Shown here: positions 17,922 to 27,304 of the stretch, piece by piece
Position numbering within the stretch: the stretch's first letter is position 1
How the letters are laid out: each line of letters opens with the position of its first letter
Source: Granulicella sibirica
Lineage (GTDB): Bacteria; Acidobacteriota; Terriglobia; Terriglobales; Acidobacteriaceae
Assembly (NCBI RefSeq): GCF_004115155.1
Contig: NZ_RDSM01000002.1
Span: forward strand, 620,001 to 684,000
Length of the DNA stretch: 64,000 nucleotides
Reading direction: 5' to 3'
Position numbers and translations under genes: made by a program
Notes under the pieces: model-generated
Told to the model about the DNA's origin: nothing
The model's database searches: none
Seen by the model: only the letters and a program-made list of their open reading frames with translations

Positions 17922-19823
17922 CTACCGCGACCATGAATGCAGCTTGGGGTAGTAGTTGAGTTGAACCGCGATGGTCGTATCGTTGCGCTGGGCGGGAAGA
18001 TAGATCGGGGCCTTCCAGCGTTCGTACTGCACCCAGTAGTTCAGTTCGTAGTCCCTCGCAAAGCGCTTGACGAAGGTGAACTTCAGCGACCCCTGCGTCG
18101 TACCCTGGCTGATGAAGTCCTTGGCGTTCTTCTTGTCCAGGTACTCTAATTCGTACCGCTCAGTGGGTGACGCATGGTAAGTGAGCCAGGCCTGCCCGCC
18201 CTTGGCCTCGCGCCCGATCCAGTCGCCCATAATGAATCCTTTGTTCGTGTAACCCTGCTTCTGAATCGTCTCGAAGTAGTTGAATTGTCCGCCGAAACTT
18301 CTGGAGACACCAGGATCGGTCGAAACCGCTTCAACACGCAGATCCCATTTGTTGAAGTGCGGAATCTGCGACAGGTAAATTCCAGTACGGTAGCTCGCGC
18401 GACGTGGTGCGCTGATTGGCGTCACGTCATCGTGAGCGATGGAGTCCACGTAGAACGTCGCATACTTGCGAACGAAGGGGAGACGATACGAGGCATTGAA
18501 CGCGGTGAACCTCGCGCCCGGATCATCGCGCGAGTACTTGAGATCCACGGTTGTATCGGCCGTGCTGAAGAAGCTCTTGAAGAACTTCGCGACGGTCACC
18601 GGTGAGTGTCCCGCGCCACCGAAGATAATCGTGCGCTGGAAGCCGAACTCGAAGTTTGATGTGGGCCGGAAGGAGAACATCTCCGAGTGGGTGTACGGAT
18701 GGTTGGGCGAGGTGTGGCCTTTCAGGCTGCCGTAGAAGAAGTCGTATCGCAACGGTCCAACGAGACGGGAGAGGAGAGGGACATTCAGCGGCTCGACCCG
18801 GTTGATGCGAAACGAATAGATGTTCTCGGCATTGTTCGACCAGGCCATCGCGCCGCCCTGTGCCGGGCCAAGCCAGGCGTCATTCTTGCCACCCGAGATC
18901 TCGTGTCCCGCGACATGAAACGAGAGCGAACCTTCGACGATGCGGAAGGGATTCTGCGCATCGATGGGCCCACGCGGAATAGTGGCCTGGTTGTGGTTCG
19001 GCCCGCTTGGATCGATCTGATCCAGAATCGACAGGGCATCAGCCAGCGTATCGGTATAGCCTGCTGCCGAGGGGGCGTGCTGGTACTCCGCGCGAGCATA
19101 GAACGAGAAACGTCCTAGCTCTGCAAGATAAGAGCCGCCAAGAATGTTGTTAAAGCCCTTCTGGTAGGGCCGGCCATAATCATTCACGATCGTTTGACCA
19201 AGATGATAGCTATCGCGCAACGGATCGCCGGTGATGTACATGCCGCGATCGTAGACTTGATGAACTCCATAGACGAGCGCCCGGTTGCTCGGTCCGGCCG
19301 GTTTCTCCGCCTGTAACTCCCGCAGAAGTCGGGCGAGGATATCCTGCGCCTGGTCGTCCTTGCTGTTCAGGATCGCCTGTTGCGAGTCCTCCAGCATGTG
19401 CAGGACGCTGCGCCTCGTATAAGGACGCATGGCCAGGAACATCGTGTTGAGATATCCCAGCGAGTAAAGCCGCGAGAGCTCCGGGTAGACCCAGCTATCA
19501 AGGGAGATGTAAGCCGAACCATCGTGATCCTTTTTTCTCTCCTCCCCGGGCTTGCCATACGGCTCGTAGGCGGAGTAGGCCGGCGGAGTTCCGGACGGTG
19601 GAGGAATCACGACCGGGGAAGCGCTTTGATTCGGAGCTGGCACTGTTGATGCCGGCGCCGTCTGGCCGCCATACGCATTCCGAGATGGAGCATCGTCTGC
19701 TGGCTGGCTGGTCGGGGCGGGTATCGTTGTTACCGGCGCCGGAGCAGGCGTGGTCTGGGCTAGCGCGCCCTGCAGACCGAAGGCCGCGATACTGGCCGGT
19801 AAAAGAAAAAATCGCTTACGCAC
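17922..19823 (-). CDS. Wzi-like capsule assembly outer-membrane protein
   Basis: 633 residues. A signal peptide occupies about residues 1-22 (RKRFFLLPASIAAFGLQGALAQ). It is followed by a Pro/Ala/Thr-rich linker to about residue 95, then a helical part and a beta-barrel. The barrel contains the family's ISGGKNDAWLGPAQGGAMAWSNNAENI block and IIFGGAGHSPVT, as in capsule-assembly Wzi proteins that hold polysaccharide at the cell surface. Translation starts at GTG 19823 with GAGG 5 nt upstream. Its presence beside ugd and the UDP-xylose synthase gene supports a surface-attached polysaccharide. Confidence 0.87.
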   Translation of the reverse strand: MRKRFFLLPASIAAFGLQGALAQTTPAPAPVTTIPAPTSQPADDAPSRNAYGGQTAPASTVPAPNQSASPVVIPPPSGTPPAYSAYEPYGKPGEERKKDHDGSAYISLDSWVYPELSRLYSLGYLNTMFLAMRPYTRRSVLHMLEDSQQAILNSKDDQAQDILARLLRELQAEKPAGPSNRALVYGVHQVYDRGMYITGDPLRDSYHLGQTIVNDYGRPYQKGFNNILGGSYLAELGRFSFYARAEYQHAPSAAGYTDTLADALSILDQIDPSGPNHNQATIPRGPIDAQNPFRIVEGSLSFHVAGHEISGGKNDAWLGPAQGGAMAWSNNAENIYSFRINRVEPLNVPLLSRLVGPLRYDFFYGSLKGHTSPNHPYTHSEMFSFRPTSNFEFGFQRTIIFGGAGHSPVTVAKFFKSFFSTADTTVDLKYSRDDPGARFTAFNASYRLPFVRKYATFYVDSIAHDDVTPISAPRRASYRTGIYLSQIPHFNKWDLRVEAVSTDPGVSRSFGGQFNYFETIQKQGYTNKGFIMGDWIGREAKGGQAWLTYHASPTERYELEYLDKKNAKDFISQGTTQGSLKFTFVKRFARDYELNYWVQYERWKAPIYLPAQRNDTTIAVQLNYYPKLHSWSR

Positions 19824-19916
19824 GTATACCTCGCCGATTGAGCCTTGGGGTTCCCGGACAGTGTACCCTCTCGCCCGTCGCTCGAACGTCCGGATTCTAA
19901 TCCGCTACGCCAAAGA

Positions 19917-20645
19917 TCAGGATGCGATGCTGTTCATCCAGCTCTGCTTCGCGACACCGCGTCGCAGCAGGTATTTTCCAAGCTCTTCAACTGCAGTCGA
20001 CGCCACGGCACTTTTATCAGCACCCTTCGAGAGCCGGAAGCGCACGCCCTCGATAAGGGCCGCGCCGCCATGCGCCCGCGCGCGTCCGATCGACTCTTGC
20101 GCTACGCGGTAAAGCGCGACCGCATCCTGGCCATCGACAGGGATCCCGGGAACTCCCGCATCGCGTGCCTCCCGGCACAGATCGCCTTCGTTCTCACGGC
20201 CTTTCCAGCGCGGCAGAACGACAACGATCAGGGGAAGTTCCACCGCATACCGGAGTGCTTCCACCCATCCACTCTTTTCCACCTCGTGCCGCTCGAAGAA
20301 CCCAACCGCGAGACGTGATCCTCGCAGCGTCCTGGCCGCACCGATGGCCGCGTAAAGCCGCTCTACGCCACCCTGGATGATCGTGTCCTTCCTGGTGACC
20401 TGCGAGAGCCCCCGGGCTATGGCGAGTGCCTGGTCTTCTCTGCATCCGAAGACCACATCTTCTTCGTTGGTACCGGCAAGCGTACTCACCCAGCAGGCAA
20501 CATCATCCATGCCTGGTTTTTTCCGACGCGTCGAACCGAGCATTGCGCGCACCTTGACCATGCGCGAGTACATGGCACGCAGGGTCTTGTTGCTCATCAG
20601 GGGGTGCTCTTCTGGAGTCGTCCCCACAGTCTTGTCTACTGCCAT
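19917..20645 (-). CDS. Degenerate pyruvate dehydrogenase E1-alpha-like protein
   Basis: 242 residues, against about 330-360 for a full E1-alpha. Family resemblance is clear at LRAMYSRMVKVRAM (N-terminal helix), EALRYAVELPLIVVVLPR, AGVPGIPVDGQDAVALYRVAQESIGRARA and ALIEGVRFRL. The thiamine-diphosphate GDG-N motif is absent, and so is the conserved His-rich region around 'GGKGGSMH'. It is therefore unlikely to be catalytic alone. It lies 61 bp downstream of aceE on the same strand and is probably co-transcribed. It may be a regulatory or scaffold partner, or a decaying paralogue; the intact frame favours some function. Confidence 0.68.
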   Translation of the reverse strand: MAVDKTVGTTPEEHPLMSNKTLRAMYSRMVKVRAMLGSTRRKKPGMDDVACWVSTLAGTNEEDVVFGCREDQALAIARGLSQVTRKDTIIQGGVERLYAAIGAARTLRGSRLAVGFFERHEVEKSGWVEALRYAVELPLIVVVLPRWKGRENEGDLCREARDAGVPGIPVDGQDAVALYRVAQESIGRARAHGGAALIEGVRFRLSKGADKSAVASTAVEELGKYLLRRGVAKQSWMNSIAS

Positions 20646-20706
20646 GCTTCGCCACCCTGATCTGAGGAAAAGGCGGGCGCTGTGTCATGGCGCCCACCGC
20701 CAAGCT

Positions 20707-23424
20707 CTAGGCCCGCGCCGGGTCGCCTGCTTCAATATTCACGCCAAGCTCAGACAGGGCTTCCTGTGCCTTGCCGCCGTCGAACTTGCCGTCGCGTGCG
20801 AGCTTCGAAAGTGTCGCTCCCACGATCGAAGCGGCATTCACCTCAAAGTGGCTGCGGAGATGCTCGCGGTTGTCGCTGCGTCCGAAGCCATCCGTGCCAA
20901 GCGTCACGAGACGTCCGGGGAGCCAGGAGGACAGGCCATCGGGGATCACCTTCATGTAGTCACTTGCAGCGATGATTGGTCCGTTCGCGCCTTCGAGCAC
21001 GGTCTCGAGATAGGACTTCCGCGCGGGCTCGGCAGGATGCAAGCGGTTCCAGCGCTCGATGGCAAGCGCGTCGCGGCGAACCTCGGTATAGCTCGGCACG
21101 CTCCATACCGTCGTCGGCACGCCGTACTTGGTCGCGAGAATCTCCTGAGCCTTGACCACCTCGTTCAGGATCGGACCCGATCCGAACAACTGCGCCACGG
21201 CCTCGCCTTCGGCGGCCTTGAACTTGTAAAGGCCCTTCAGGATGCCCTCGGCGCAGCCTTCCGGCATCGCGGGCATGGCGTAGTCCTCGTTGTACATGGT
21301 CACGTAGTAGAAGACGTCTTCCATGTCTTCGTACATGCGCTTGATGCCGTTCTGCAGAACAACCGCAAGTTCGTAAGCGTAGGCCGGGTCGTACGTGACA
21401 CAGGTCGGGATCGTGCTCGACAGCACGAGGCTGTGACCATCCTGGTGCTGCAGGCCCTCCCCAAGCATGGTCGTTCGGCCTGCCGTGCCACCCATCAGGA
21501 AGCCCTTGCCGCGGGAGTCCGCGAACGCCCAGGCCATGTCGCCGATGCGCTGGAAGCCGAACATCGAGTAATACATGTAGAACGGGATTGTCGGGATGCC
21601 GTAGTTCGAATAGGCCGTCCCGGCAGCGGTAAAGGAAGCCATGGAACCGGCCTCGGTGATGCCTTCTTCGAGGATCTGCCCGTCCTTGTCTTCGCGATAG
21701 AAGAGAAGCATGTCGGCGTCGTGCGGCGAATACTTCTGACCCTCCGGCGCATAGATGCCGACCTGGCGAATGACGGACTCGAGCCCGAAGGTGCGTCCTT
21801 CGTCAGGGACGATGGGCACGATGAGTTTGCCGACAGTTGTGTCCTTCAAGAGCGCACGCAGAACACTGACAAAGCCAAGCGTAGTTGAGACGGACCGACC
21901 GCCCGAACCACCGAGCCACTCCTTGAAGAACTCGATGCCCGGAGCCTTGAAATCGATCGCGGGAACCTTACGCGAAGGCATATAGCCGCCCAGTTCCTTG
22001 CGCCTCTGCTGCATGTACTGAATCTCGGGGGCGTCCTGCGAAGGGCGGTAGGGAACTCCGTCTTTTGCCGCCTGCTCGGGAATTGGAATATCGAAGCGCT
22101 TGACGAAAGCCGCGAGTCCGTCGTCCGCAAGCTTCTTCTCGGAGTGCGTCGCGTTGCGTGCCTGCGCGGATCCGAGGCCGTAGCCCTTGACCGTCTTCGC
22201 GAGGATGACGGTCGGGCCGCCTTTGAACTCGATGGCCTGCTTATAGGCGTTGTAGATCTTGGCCGGATCATGTCCGCCGCGATGCAGCATGCCGAGCTGC
22301 TCGTCCGTTTTGTCCTTCACAAGCTCCAGCAATTCGGGATATTTGCCGAAGAAGTGCTCACGAAGATAAGCGCCGTCTTTTGCCTTGAAGGTCTGGTAGT
22401 CGCCATCGACGCATTCTTCCATGCGCTTCAGAAGAAGACCACTCTTGTCCTTCGCGAAGAGCTCGTCCCAGTCCGAACCCCAGATGACCTTGATGACGTT
22501 CCACTTGGCTCCGCGGAACATGCCCTCGAGCTCATCGATGATGCGCTTATTGCCGCGGACTGGACCGTCGAGGCGCTGCAGGTTGCAGTTGATGACAAAA
22601 ATCAAGTTGTCGAGCTTCTCGCGTGCGCCGAGAGAGATGGCACCGAGGGTGTCGACTTCGTCGGTCTCGCCGTCGCCGACGAACGCCCACACCTTGCGAT
22701 CCGTCTTCTCGATGAGCCCACGATTCTCGAGATACTTCATGAAGCGCGCCTGATAGATCGCGTTTAGCGGCCCGATGCCCATCGAGACGGTGGGGAAGCG
22801 CCAGAAGTCCGGCATCAGCCACGGGTGCGGATAGCTCGAGAGACCGGGCGTGTCGCGGAGTTCGTGGCGGAAGTTCTTGAGATGGTCGTCGGTCAGGCGA
22901 TCTTCAAGATAGGCCCTGGCATAAACGCCGGGCGAGGCGTGCCCCTGGAAGTAGATGAAGTCTCCCGGCTGCTCGCCGTACTTCGCATGAAAGAAGTGGT
23001 TGAAGCCGACTTCCAGCAGCGTTGCCAGCGAAGAGTATGTCGAGATGTGGCCGCCGATACCGGCGTCCTTCTTATTCTGCCCATGGACCATCGCCATGGC
23101 GTTCCAACGGATGAGGCTTTCGACGCGGCGCTCCATGGCGCGGTCGCCGGGGTAGGGAACTTCGTCGTCCTTGTCGATCGTGTTCTTATAGGGCGTCGAC
23201 ACGCCGGCGGGTGTGGCGACACCGGCTTCGTGCGCACGCTGCCGAAGTGCCTCCAGAAGCTCCGTCCCCAGCTCCCGCCCTTCTGCCACTACATCATCAA
23301 ACGCTTCAATCCACTCCGCGACCTGTGCGGTAAAGTCCTGCCGTTGGGCGTCATCCATCTTCGTCATAGGGTTCCGTTGCAGCTCCAGTTTTCGCAAAAA
23401 CGCATCGTTGGTGAGCCGGCACAT
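20707..23424 (-). CDS. aceE: Pyruvate dehydrogenase E1 component, homodimeric type
   Basis: 905 residues, close to the 887 of E. coli AceE. It decarboxylates pyruvate with thiamine diphosphate and passes the acetyl group to E2 lipoate. The TDP/Mg motif is WAFVGDGETDEVDTLGA with the closing NCNLQRLDG. IGGHISTYSSLATLLEVGFNHFF and YFQGHASPGVYARA are hallmark blocks of the homodimeric form. The start is uncertain: ATG at 23424, or ATGs at 23367 and 23358 nearer the conserved region. Genes for E2 and E3 are not in the window. The E1-alpha-like gene follows. Confidence 0.96.
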   Translation of the reverse strand: MCRLTNDAFLRKLELQRNPMTKMDDAQRQDFTAQVAEWIEAFDDVVAEGRELGTELLEALRQRAHEAGVATPAGVSTPYKNTIDKDDEVPYPGDRAMERRVESLIRWNAMAMVHGQNKKDAGIGGHISTYSSLATLLEVGFNHFFHAKYGEQPGDFIYFQGHASPGVYARAYLEDRLTDDHLKNFRHELRDTPGLSSYPHPWLMPDFWRFPTVSMGIGPLNAIYQARFMKYLENRGLIEKTDRKVWAFVGDGETDEVDTLGAISLGAREKLDNLIFVINCNLQRLDGPVRGNKRIIDELEGMFRGAKWNVIKVIWGSDWDELFAKDKSGLLLKRMEECVDGDYQTFKAKDGAYLREHFFGKYPELLELVKDKTDEQLGMLHRGGHDPAKIYNAYKQAIEFKGGPTVILAKTVKGYGLGSAQARNATHSEKKLADDGLAAFVKRFDIPIPEQAAKDGVPYRPSQDAPEIQYMQQRRKELGGYMPSRKVPAIDFKAPGIEFFKEWLGGSGGRSVSTTLGFVSVLRALLKDTTVGKLIVPIVPDEGRTFGLESVIRQVGIYAPEGQKYSPHDADMLLFYREDKDGQILEEGITEAGSMASFTAAGTAYSNYGIPTIPFYMYYSMFGFQRIGDMAWAFADSRGKGFLMGGTAGRTTMLGEGLQHQDGHSLVLSSTIPTCVTYDPAYAYELAVVLQNGIKRMYEDMEDVFYYVTMYNEDYAMPAMPEGCAEGILKGLYKFKAAEGEAVAQLFGSGPILNEVVKAQEILATKYGVPTTVWSVPSYTEVRRDALAIERWNRLHPAEPARKSYLETVLEGANGPIIAASDYMKVIPDGLSSWLPGRLVTLGTDGFGRSDNREHLRSHFEVNAASIVGATLSKLARDGKFDGGKAQEALSELGVNIEAGDPARA

Positions 23425-23492
23425 GGTCCTGCCGGGCAGCGTCGCTTATAACGATATAAGGCTTAGGCTAAAACGTCATCTACGCGGGTCGG

Positions 23493-24026
23493 TCAACGCT
23501 GCCTCACGGATTCCGCCTGAAGGTCCTTGAGGTACTGTTTTACCGGCGAATCCTCTTTCGTGACGTAGTGCTCGATGAAGCGCCAGACCGGCGACCGCTT
23601 CCTGGTGTGTTCGGTAATCGTTATGCGGGTTCGGGCCGGACCATCAGGCTCCAGATCCCAGATCCAGATTCCGCGGAACGGATTTGGCCCCTCACCTCTA
23701 GGTGCATGCGTCATCCGTATCACCTGCCGGAATGGCGGCTGCTGCTCCTGTATGCAGAAGGGAATGGAGAGCTCACTCTGTTGCTCCTCCCAGCAGAATT
23801 CGCCATCCTGCGGATCGAGGTGCCGGAGGTAGTGAATGCCGGTGCGCCAGTTTGAATTTTGTGGAGTGTCGCTCACGAGCTCCCATACGCGATCGATCGA
23901 GGCGGGAACGATGCCGGTAACGCTGGCTATACGCTCCTCGGGAACACGCCGCCCCATGACCTCGACGGCCGCAAAGCCGCACATGGCAACTACGAGCAAC
24001 GCGACCCATGCACTCTTCCAGCTCAT
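23493..24026 (-). CDS. SRPBCC/START-type membrane-anchored protein
   Basis: 177 residues from the ATG at 24026 (GAGGGCAG upstream). There is one N-terminal membrane segment or signal anchor (WVALLVVAMCGFAAVEVM), then an SRPBCC-like fold beginning IVPASIDRVWELVSDTPQNSNWRTGI, with the later strand ARTRITITEHTRKRSPVWRFIEHYV. These proteins bind hydrophobic ligands; the ligand here is unknown. It lies 7 bp downstream of argJ and is likely in the same transcript, but no functional link is apparent. Confidence 0.7.
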   Translation of the reverse strand: MSWKSAWVALLVVAMCGFAAVEVMGRRVPEERIASVTGIVPASIDRVWELVSDTPQNSNWRTGIHYLRHLDPQDGEFCWEEQQSELSIPFCIQEQQPPFRQVIRMTHAPRGEGPNPFRGIWIWDLEPDGPARTRITITEHTRKRSPVWRFIEHYVTKEDSPVKQYLKDLQAESVRQR

Positions 24027-24033
24027 CTGCCCT

Positions 24034-25314
24034 CTAGGTTGAGTAGTCCGCATTGATTCGAACGTACTCTTCGGTGAGGTCGCAGGTCAGGAAACGGCAC
24101 TCGGCTTCGCCCTCGCCCAGGTCGATCGCAATAGTGTACTTCCGCGCAGTCATGGCTTTGTGTGCTGCTTCCTTATCAAAGGAAGGCGAACGCGTTCCGA
24201 GTGCGAACACCTGGAGGCCGCCTATCGAGATCGTTACCCGCTCCGGCTTAAACGCCACCCCACTGTACCCAGCCGCTGCAAGCAGACGCCCCCAGTTCGG
24301 ATCCGCGCTTGACCAGGCCGTCTTGCACAGGGGAGAATGCGCGATCGCCCGCGCCACTCGCTTCGCGTCCGCCGTAGTTGCCGCGCCAGTGATATGCAGC
24401 GTCACAACATGCCCGACGCCTTCTCCGTCATCGACGATCTGATGCGCGAGCGACTCGCAGACCAGCTTGAGCGCGTTATCGAAGGCCTCGGAGACGCGGT
24501 CCGTCAGCCTCACCCCGCTCGCCCCGCTCGCCAGCAGAAGCACCGTATCGTTGGTCGAGGTATCCCCGTCGATCGAGATCGAGTTGAAGCTGCCCTCAAT
24601 GGCCGCAGGCATGATCTCGCGTAACTGCGATGCCTCCGCGTAAACATCGGTGAAGAGATAAACCAGCATTGTGGCGTGCGCGGGCATGGTCGGAGCCCCA
24701 AGCTGCGGATGAATCATCCCCGCACCCTTCGCCGCGCCAAAGATCCGCACCTCGGTTCCATCGATGTCGATCACCGCCCGCGCGACCTTCATCCTGGTAT
24801 CCGTCGTCATGATCGCCCGCGCAAAAGCCTCGGCATGGTCCGGAGTCTGTCCAAGCGCGTCCTGCATCGCAGGCATTGCGCGAATCACCTTTTCGGCCGG
24901 AAACGGTACGCCAATGATCCCGGTCGACGACGGGAACACCTCATCGAAGATGCATTGGAACGTCTCGGCTGCCGCCACGCAGGTTTGCTGGCAGGCTTCA
25001 ATGCCCGCCTCACCGGTCGCACAGTTGGCATTGCCCGCGTTGACGAGAACTGCCATCACACGCCCGCCGGTTGCCGCGAGATGTCTCCGCCCGACGGTCA
25101 CCGGCGCGGCCACCACCTGGTTGCTCGTAAACATCGCCGCCGCTGTCGCACCCTGTGGCGCAAGAGCGACCGCGAGATCCGGATTCCCACTTGCTTTGAT
25201 CCCCGCCTTCACTGCTCCCCAGAAGAACCCCCGGGGCAAAGCTCCTCCACCCGCTGCCATTGTCTCTACCCCAACCGCCTCGCTCGCGAAGCCGAAGCCG
25301 CGTTCATTGTCCAT
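24034..25314 (-). CDS. argJ: Bifunctional ornithine acetyltransferase / N-acetylglutamate synthase
   Basis: 426 residues from the ATG at 25314; the open frame upstream lacks family character. ArgJ transfers acetyl from N-acetylornithine to glutamate, recycling the acetyl group in arginine synthesis. It is made as a precursor that self-cleaves before a threonine, here Thr215 in AHATMLVYLF. Other family blocks are FTSNQVVAAPV, NAGNANCATG, STGIIGVPFP, DGDTSTNDTV and the end GEGEAECRFLTCDLTEEYVRINADY. Other arg genes are not adjacent. Confidence 0.95.
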   Translation of the reverse strand: MDNERGFGFASEAVGVETMAAGGGALPRGFFWGAVKAGIKASGNPDLAVALAPQGATAAAMFTSNQVVAAPVTVGRRHLAATGGRVMAVLVNAGNANCATGEAGIEACQQTCVAAAETFQCIFDEVFPSSTGIIGVPFPAEKVIRAMPAMQDALGQTPDHAEAFARAIMTTDTRMKVARAVIDIDGTEVRIFGAAKGAGMIHPQLGAPTMPAHATMLVYLFTDVYAEASQLREIMPAAIEGSFNSISIDGDTSTNDTVLLLASGASGVRLTDRVSEAFDNALKLVCESLAHQIVDDGEGVGHVVTLHITGAATTADAKRVARAIAHSPLCKTAWSSADPNWGRLLAAAGYSGVAFKPERVTISIGGLQVFALGTRSPSFDKEAAHKAMTARKYTIAIDLGEGEAECRFLTCDLTEEYVRINADYST

Positions 25315-25408
25315 GCCCCACTTTATCCCACGGACGCAGTATCCTGAAGGAGCCGGTAGCCCGTAAACGTTTCCCCGAAACCACCTGCAACTCGCCAAGG
25401 ACACCATC

Positions 25409-26197
25409 ATGCTTCTCGAATCGCTCCGCGCTGAAGTCCTCGAATCCAACCTCGAACTCGTTCGCCGCGGCCTCGTCCTCTACACCTTCGGCAACGCCAG
25501 TGGCGTCGACCGCGAGCAGGGACTCGTCGTCATCAAGCCTTCAGGCGTCGACTACGACGACCTGCGCCCCGAGCACATGGTTGTCACCGACCTGAATGGC
25601 AAGATCGTCGAAGGCAATCTCCGTCCATCTTCCGACCTCGACACGCACACGCTGCTCTACCGCGAGTTCCCAACGATAGGTGCGGTCGTCCATACTCACT
25701 CCGAGTACGCCACAAGCTGGGCGCAGGCTGGCCTCGATATCCCCGCGCTTGGCACCACGCACGCCGACTACTTCTACGGACCCATCCCATGCACCGAACC
25801 GTTGACCGATGAGGCCATTGCGGGTGACTACGTTCACGAGACCGGTCTGGCCATCGTTCGACGGTTTCGTGCCAACCCATCGGGCTCGACGTCCCAGGCC
25901 GCAGTCCCCGGAGACGCCACCCACGCCGCCTCCGCCGGTGGACGCATGAGCCCCGACCCAAGCGGCTTCGCCATTGACCCGCTCGCTGTCCCCGCCTGCA
26001 TCGTCGCCGGCCATGCCCCGTTTGCCTGGGGGCGCACCCCACACGAGGCAGCCCACAACGCCGTTGTGCTCGAATACGTCGCCAAGATGGCCTACCGCAC
26101 GGTCACGCTGCAAGCCGAAGCAGGCGTCTCGCAGTCGCTTCTTGATCGCCACTACTTCCGCAAGCACGGCGCGAAGGCGACCTACGGACAGAAGTAA
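25409..26197 (+). CDS. araD: L-ribulose-5-phosphate 4-epimerase with an inserted loop
   Basis: 262 residues; the family is usually about 230. It converts L-ribulose-5-P to D-xylulose-5-P. Class II aldolase-fold motifs are present: FGNASGVDRE, KPSGVDYDDL, THSEYATSWAQ with zinc histidines, HADYFYGPIPCT, GHAPFAWG and the close DRHYFRKHGAKATYGQK. Residues about 153-187 are an extra Ser/Ala/Gly/Pro-rich stretch between the IVRRF strand and the IDPLAVPACIVAGH strand, where relatives have only a few residues. The start has AAGGA 9 nt upstream. It converges on the GH43 gene. Confidence 0.92.
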   Translation: MLLESLRAEVLESNLELVRRGLVLYTFGNASGVDREQGLVVIKPSGVDYDDLRPEHMVVTDLNGKIVEGNLRPSSDLDTHTLLYREFPTIGAVVHTHSEYATSWAQAGLDIPALGTTHADYFYGPIPCTEPLTDEAIAGDYVHETGLAIVRRFRANPSGSTSQAAVPGDATHAASAGGRMSPDPSGFAIDPLAVPACIVAGHAPFAWGRTPHEAAHNAVVLEYVAKMAYRTVTLQAEAGVSQSLLDRHYFRKHGAKATYGQK

Positions 26198-26217
26198 TCC
26201 TGTGGGATGGGTGGCCC

Positions 26218-27285
26218 CTACTGCCCATCCCCGTCCAGGTCCGTGCGCTCCCGCACCACCTCGAGATGATCCCCCGCATCGTGCATCTCGTAGAGCTTCC
26301 CACGTGCCTGCCGGAAGGGCCGATGCAGCACCATCATCAGCTTCCCGTCAAAGCTCGTGAAGAGCATGCCGTGACCGCTGTCCTGTTTCACCAGCGGTTC
26401 TCCCTGCACCCACGGACCTTTCAACTCGCCCGAAACGGATCGTGCCTGCGTCTGCACGTAGTGGCTTCCTGAAATGCCATCGGTCTGGTGTTCGTAGCTC
26501 GACCAAAGCATCAGCAGGTGGCCGTCCTTCGAGCGATACAGCTCCGGCCCGTCCGTGACGTAGGTCGCACCCTTCGCCGTGGGCATAGCCTCCTCGTTGA
26601 TCCACGGCGCGTCGGACGCCTTGAACAGCGAGACCGGCTTTCCATCGGAGCCCGAGAGATCGGCCTTCAACGGAACCGCTTCGATCGTCCCATCGATAAC
26701 CTGGAGCCACTCATGCGCATAGACCATCCACGGCTTGCCGGAGTAATCGACGAAAAGCGTGCCATCAAGCGTCATGAAGTTGTCTGGAGCGATTGGGCCA
26801 TCGGTTTTGACCGGAGAAAACGGCCCTTCCGGCGAGTCGGCCACGGCGATGATCGTGCCACGCATGTAGGTCGCGTGGCCGAGTGGAGTCTCCTGCGCAA
26901 TCGTCTTCGTGTCGTTATGTAGCGTTGTCAGCAGGTAGAACTTGCCATGATATGCGTGGACCTCTGGAGCCCACCCACCCTTCTCCGCCCAGAAGCCCTC
27001 CGGTACCGCGAAGACGACCTTCGGCTTCGTCCAGTGCTTGAGGTCCTTGCTTGTGTAGACCATCGTGCCCACCCGCTTCGTCTCGGTCAGCGTGGGCACG
27101 TTCGAGGTGTACAGGTAGTAGGTCTTCGTCGGCGCATAGGCCAGGATGAAGGGATCGTGCAGAGGCATGGAGGGCAACTCCATCGAAGCCGCATCCTGCG
27201 CCGCGGCGCGGAAGGACGGCAAGGCTCCGACGACCGCGGCGAGAAGCAGGAGGGAGCGCAACGGTGCGGCAAAAAACTTATCCAT
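26218..27285 (-). CDS. Secreted glycoside hydrolase, family 43-like
   Basis: 355 residues. The signal peptide ends about residue 29 (LLLLAAVVGALPSFRAAAQ). Five-bladed beta-propeller features of GH43: MPLHDPFILAYAPTKTYYLYTS with the catalytic base Asp in HDPFI, KGGWAPEVHAYHGKFYLLTT, then NFMTLDGTLFVDYSGKPWMVY and VTDGPELYRSKDGHLLMLWSS with a Glu suited as the acid. Likely an arabinanase, arabinofuranosidase or xylosidase acting outside the cytoplasm. The start has GAGGGG 5 nt upstream. It is the last gene of a xylB-oxidoreductase-GH43 series. Confidence 0.87.
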   Translation of the reverse strand: MDKFFAAPLRSLLLLAAVVGALPSFRAAAQDAASMELPSMPLHDPFILAYAPTKTYYLYTSNVPTLTETKRVGTMVYTSKDLKHWTKPKVVFAVPEGFWAEKGGWAPEVHAYHGKFYLLTTLHNDTKTIAQETPLGHATYMRGTIIAVADSPEGPFSPVKTDGPIAPDNFMTLDGTLFVDYSGKPWMVYAHEWLQVIDGTIEAVPLKADLSGSDGKPVSLFKASDAPWINEEAMPTAKGATYVTDGPELYRSKDGHLLMLWSSYEHQTDGISGSHYVQTQARSVSGELKGPWVQGEPLVKQDSGHGMLFTSFDGKLMMVLHRPFRQARGKLYEMHDAGDHLEVVRERTDLDGDGQ

Positions 27286-27304
27286 GGATCCCCTCTTGTC
27301 GCGC

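Noticed and set aside
26204..26231. GGGATGGG / CCCATCCC hairpin between araD and the GH43 gene as a terminator
   Set aside because: The stem is only 8 bp with a 12-nt loop, has no T-run and overlaps the end of the GH43 gene; too weak to annotate.
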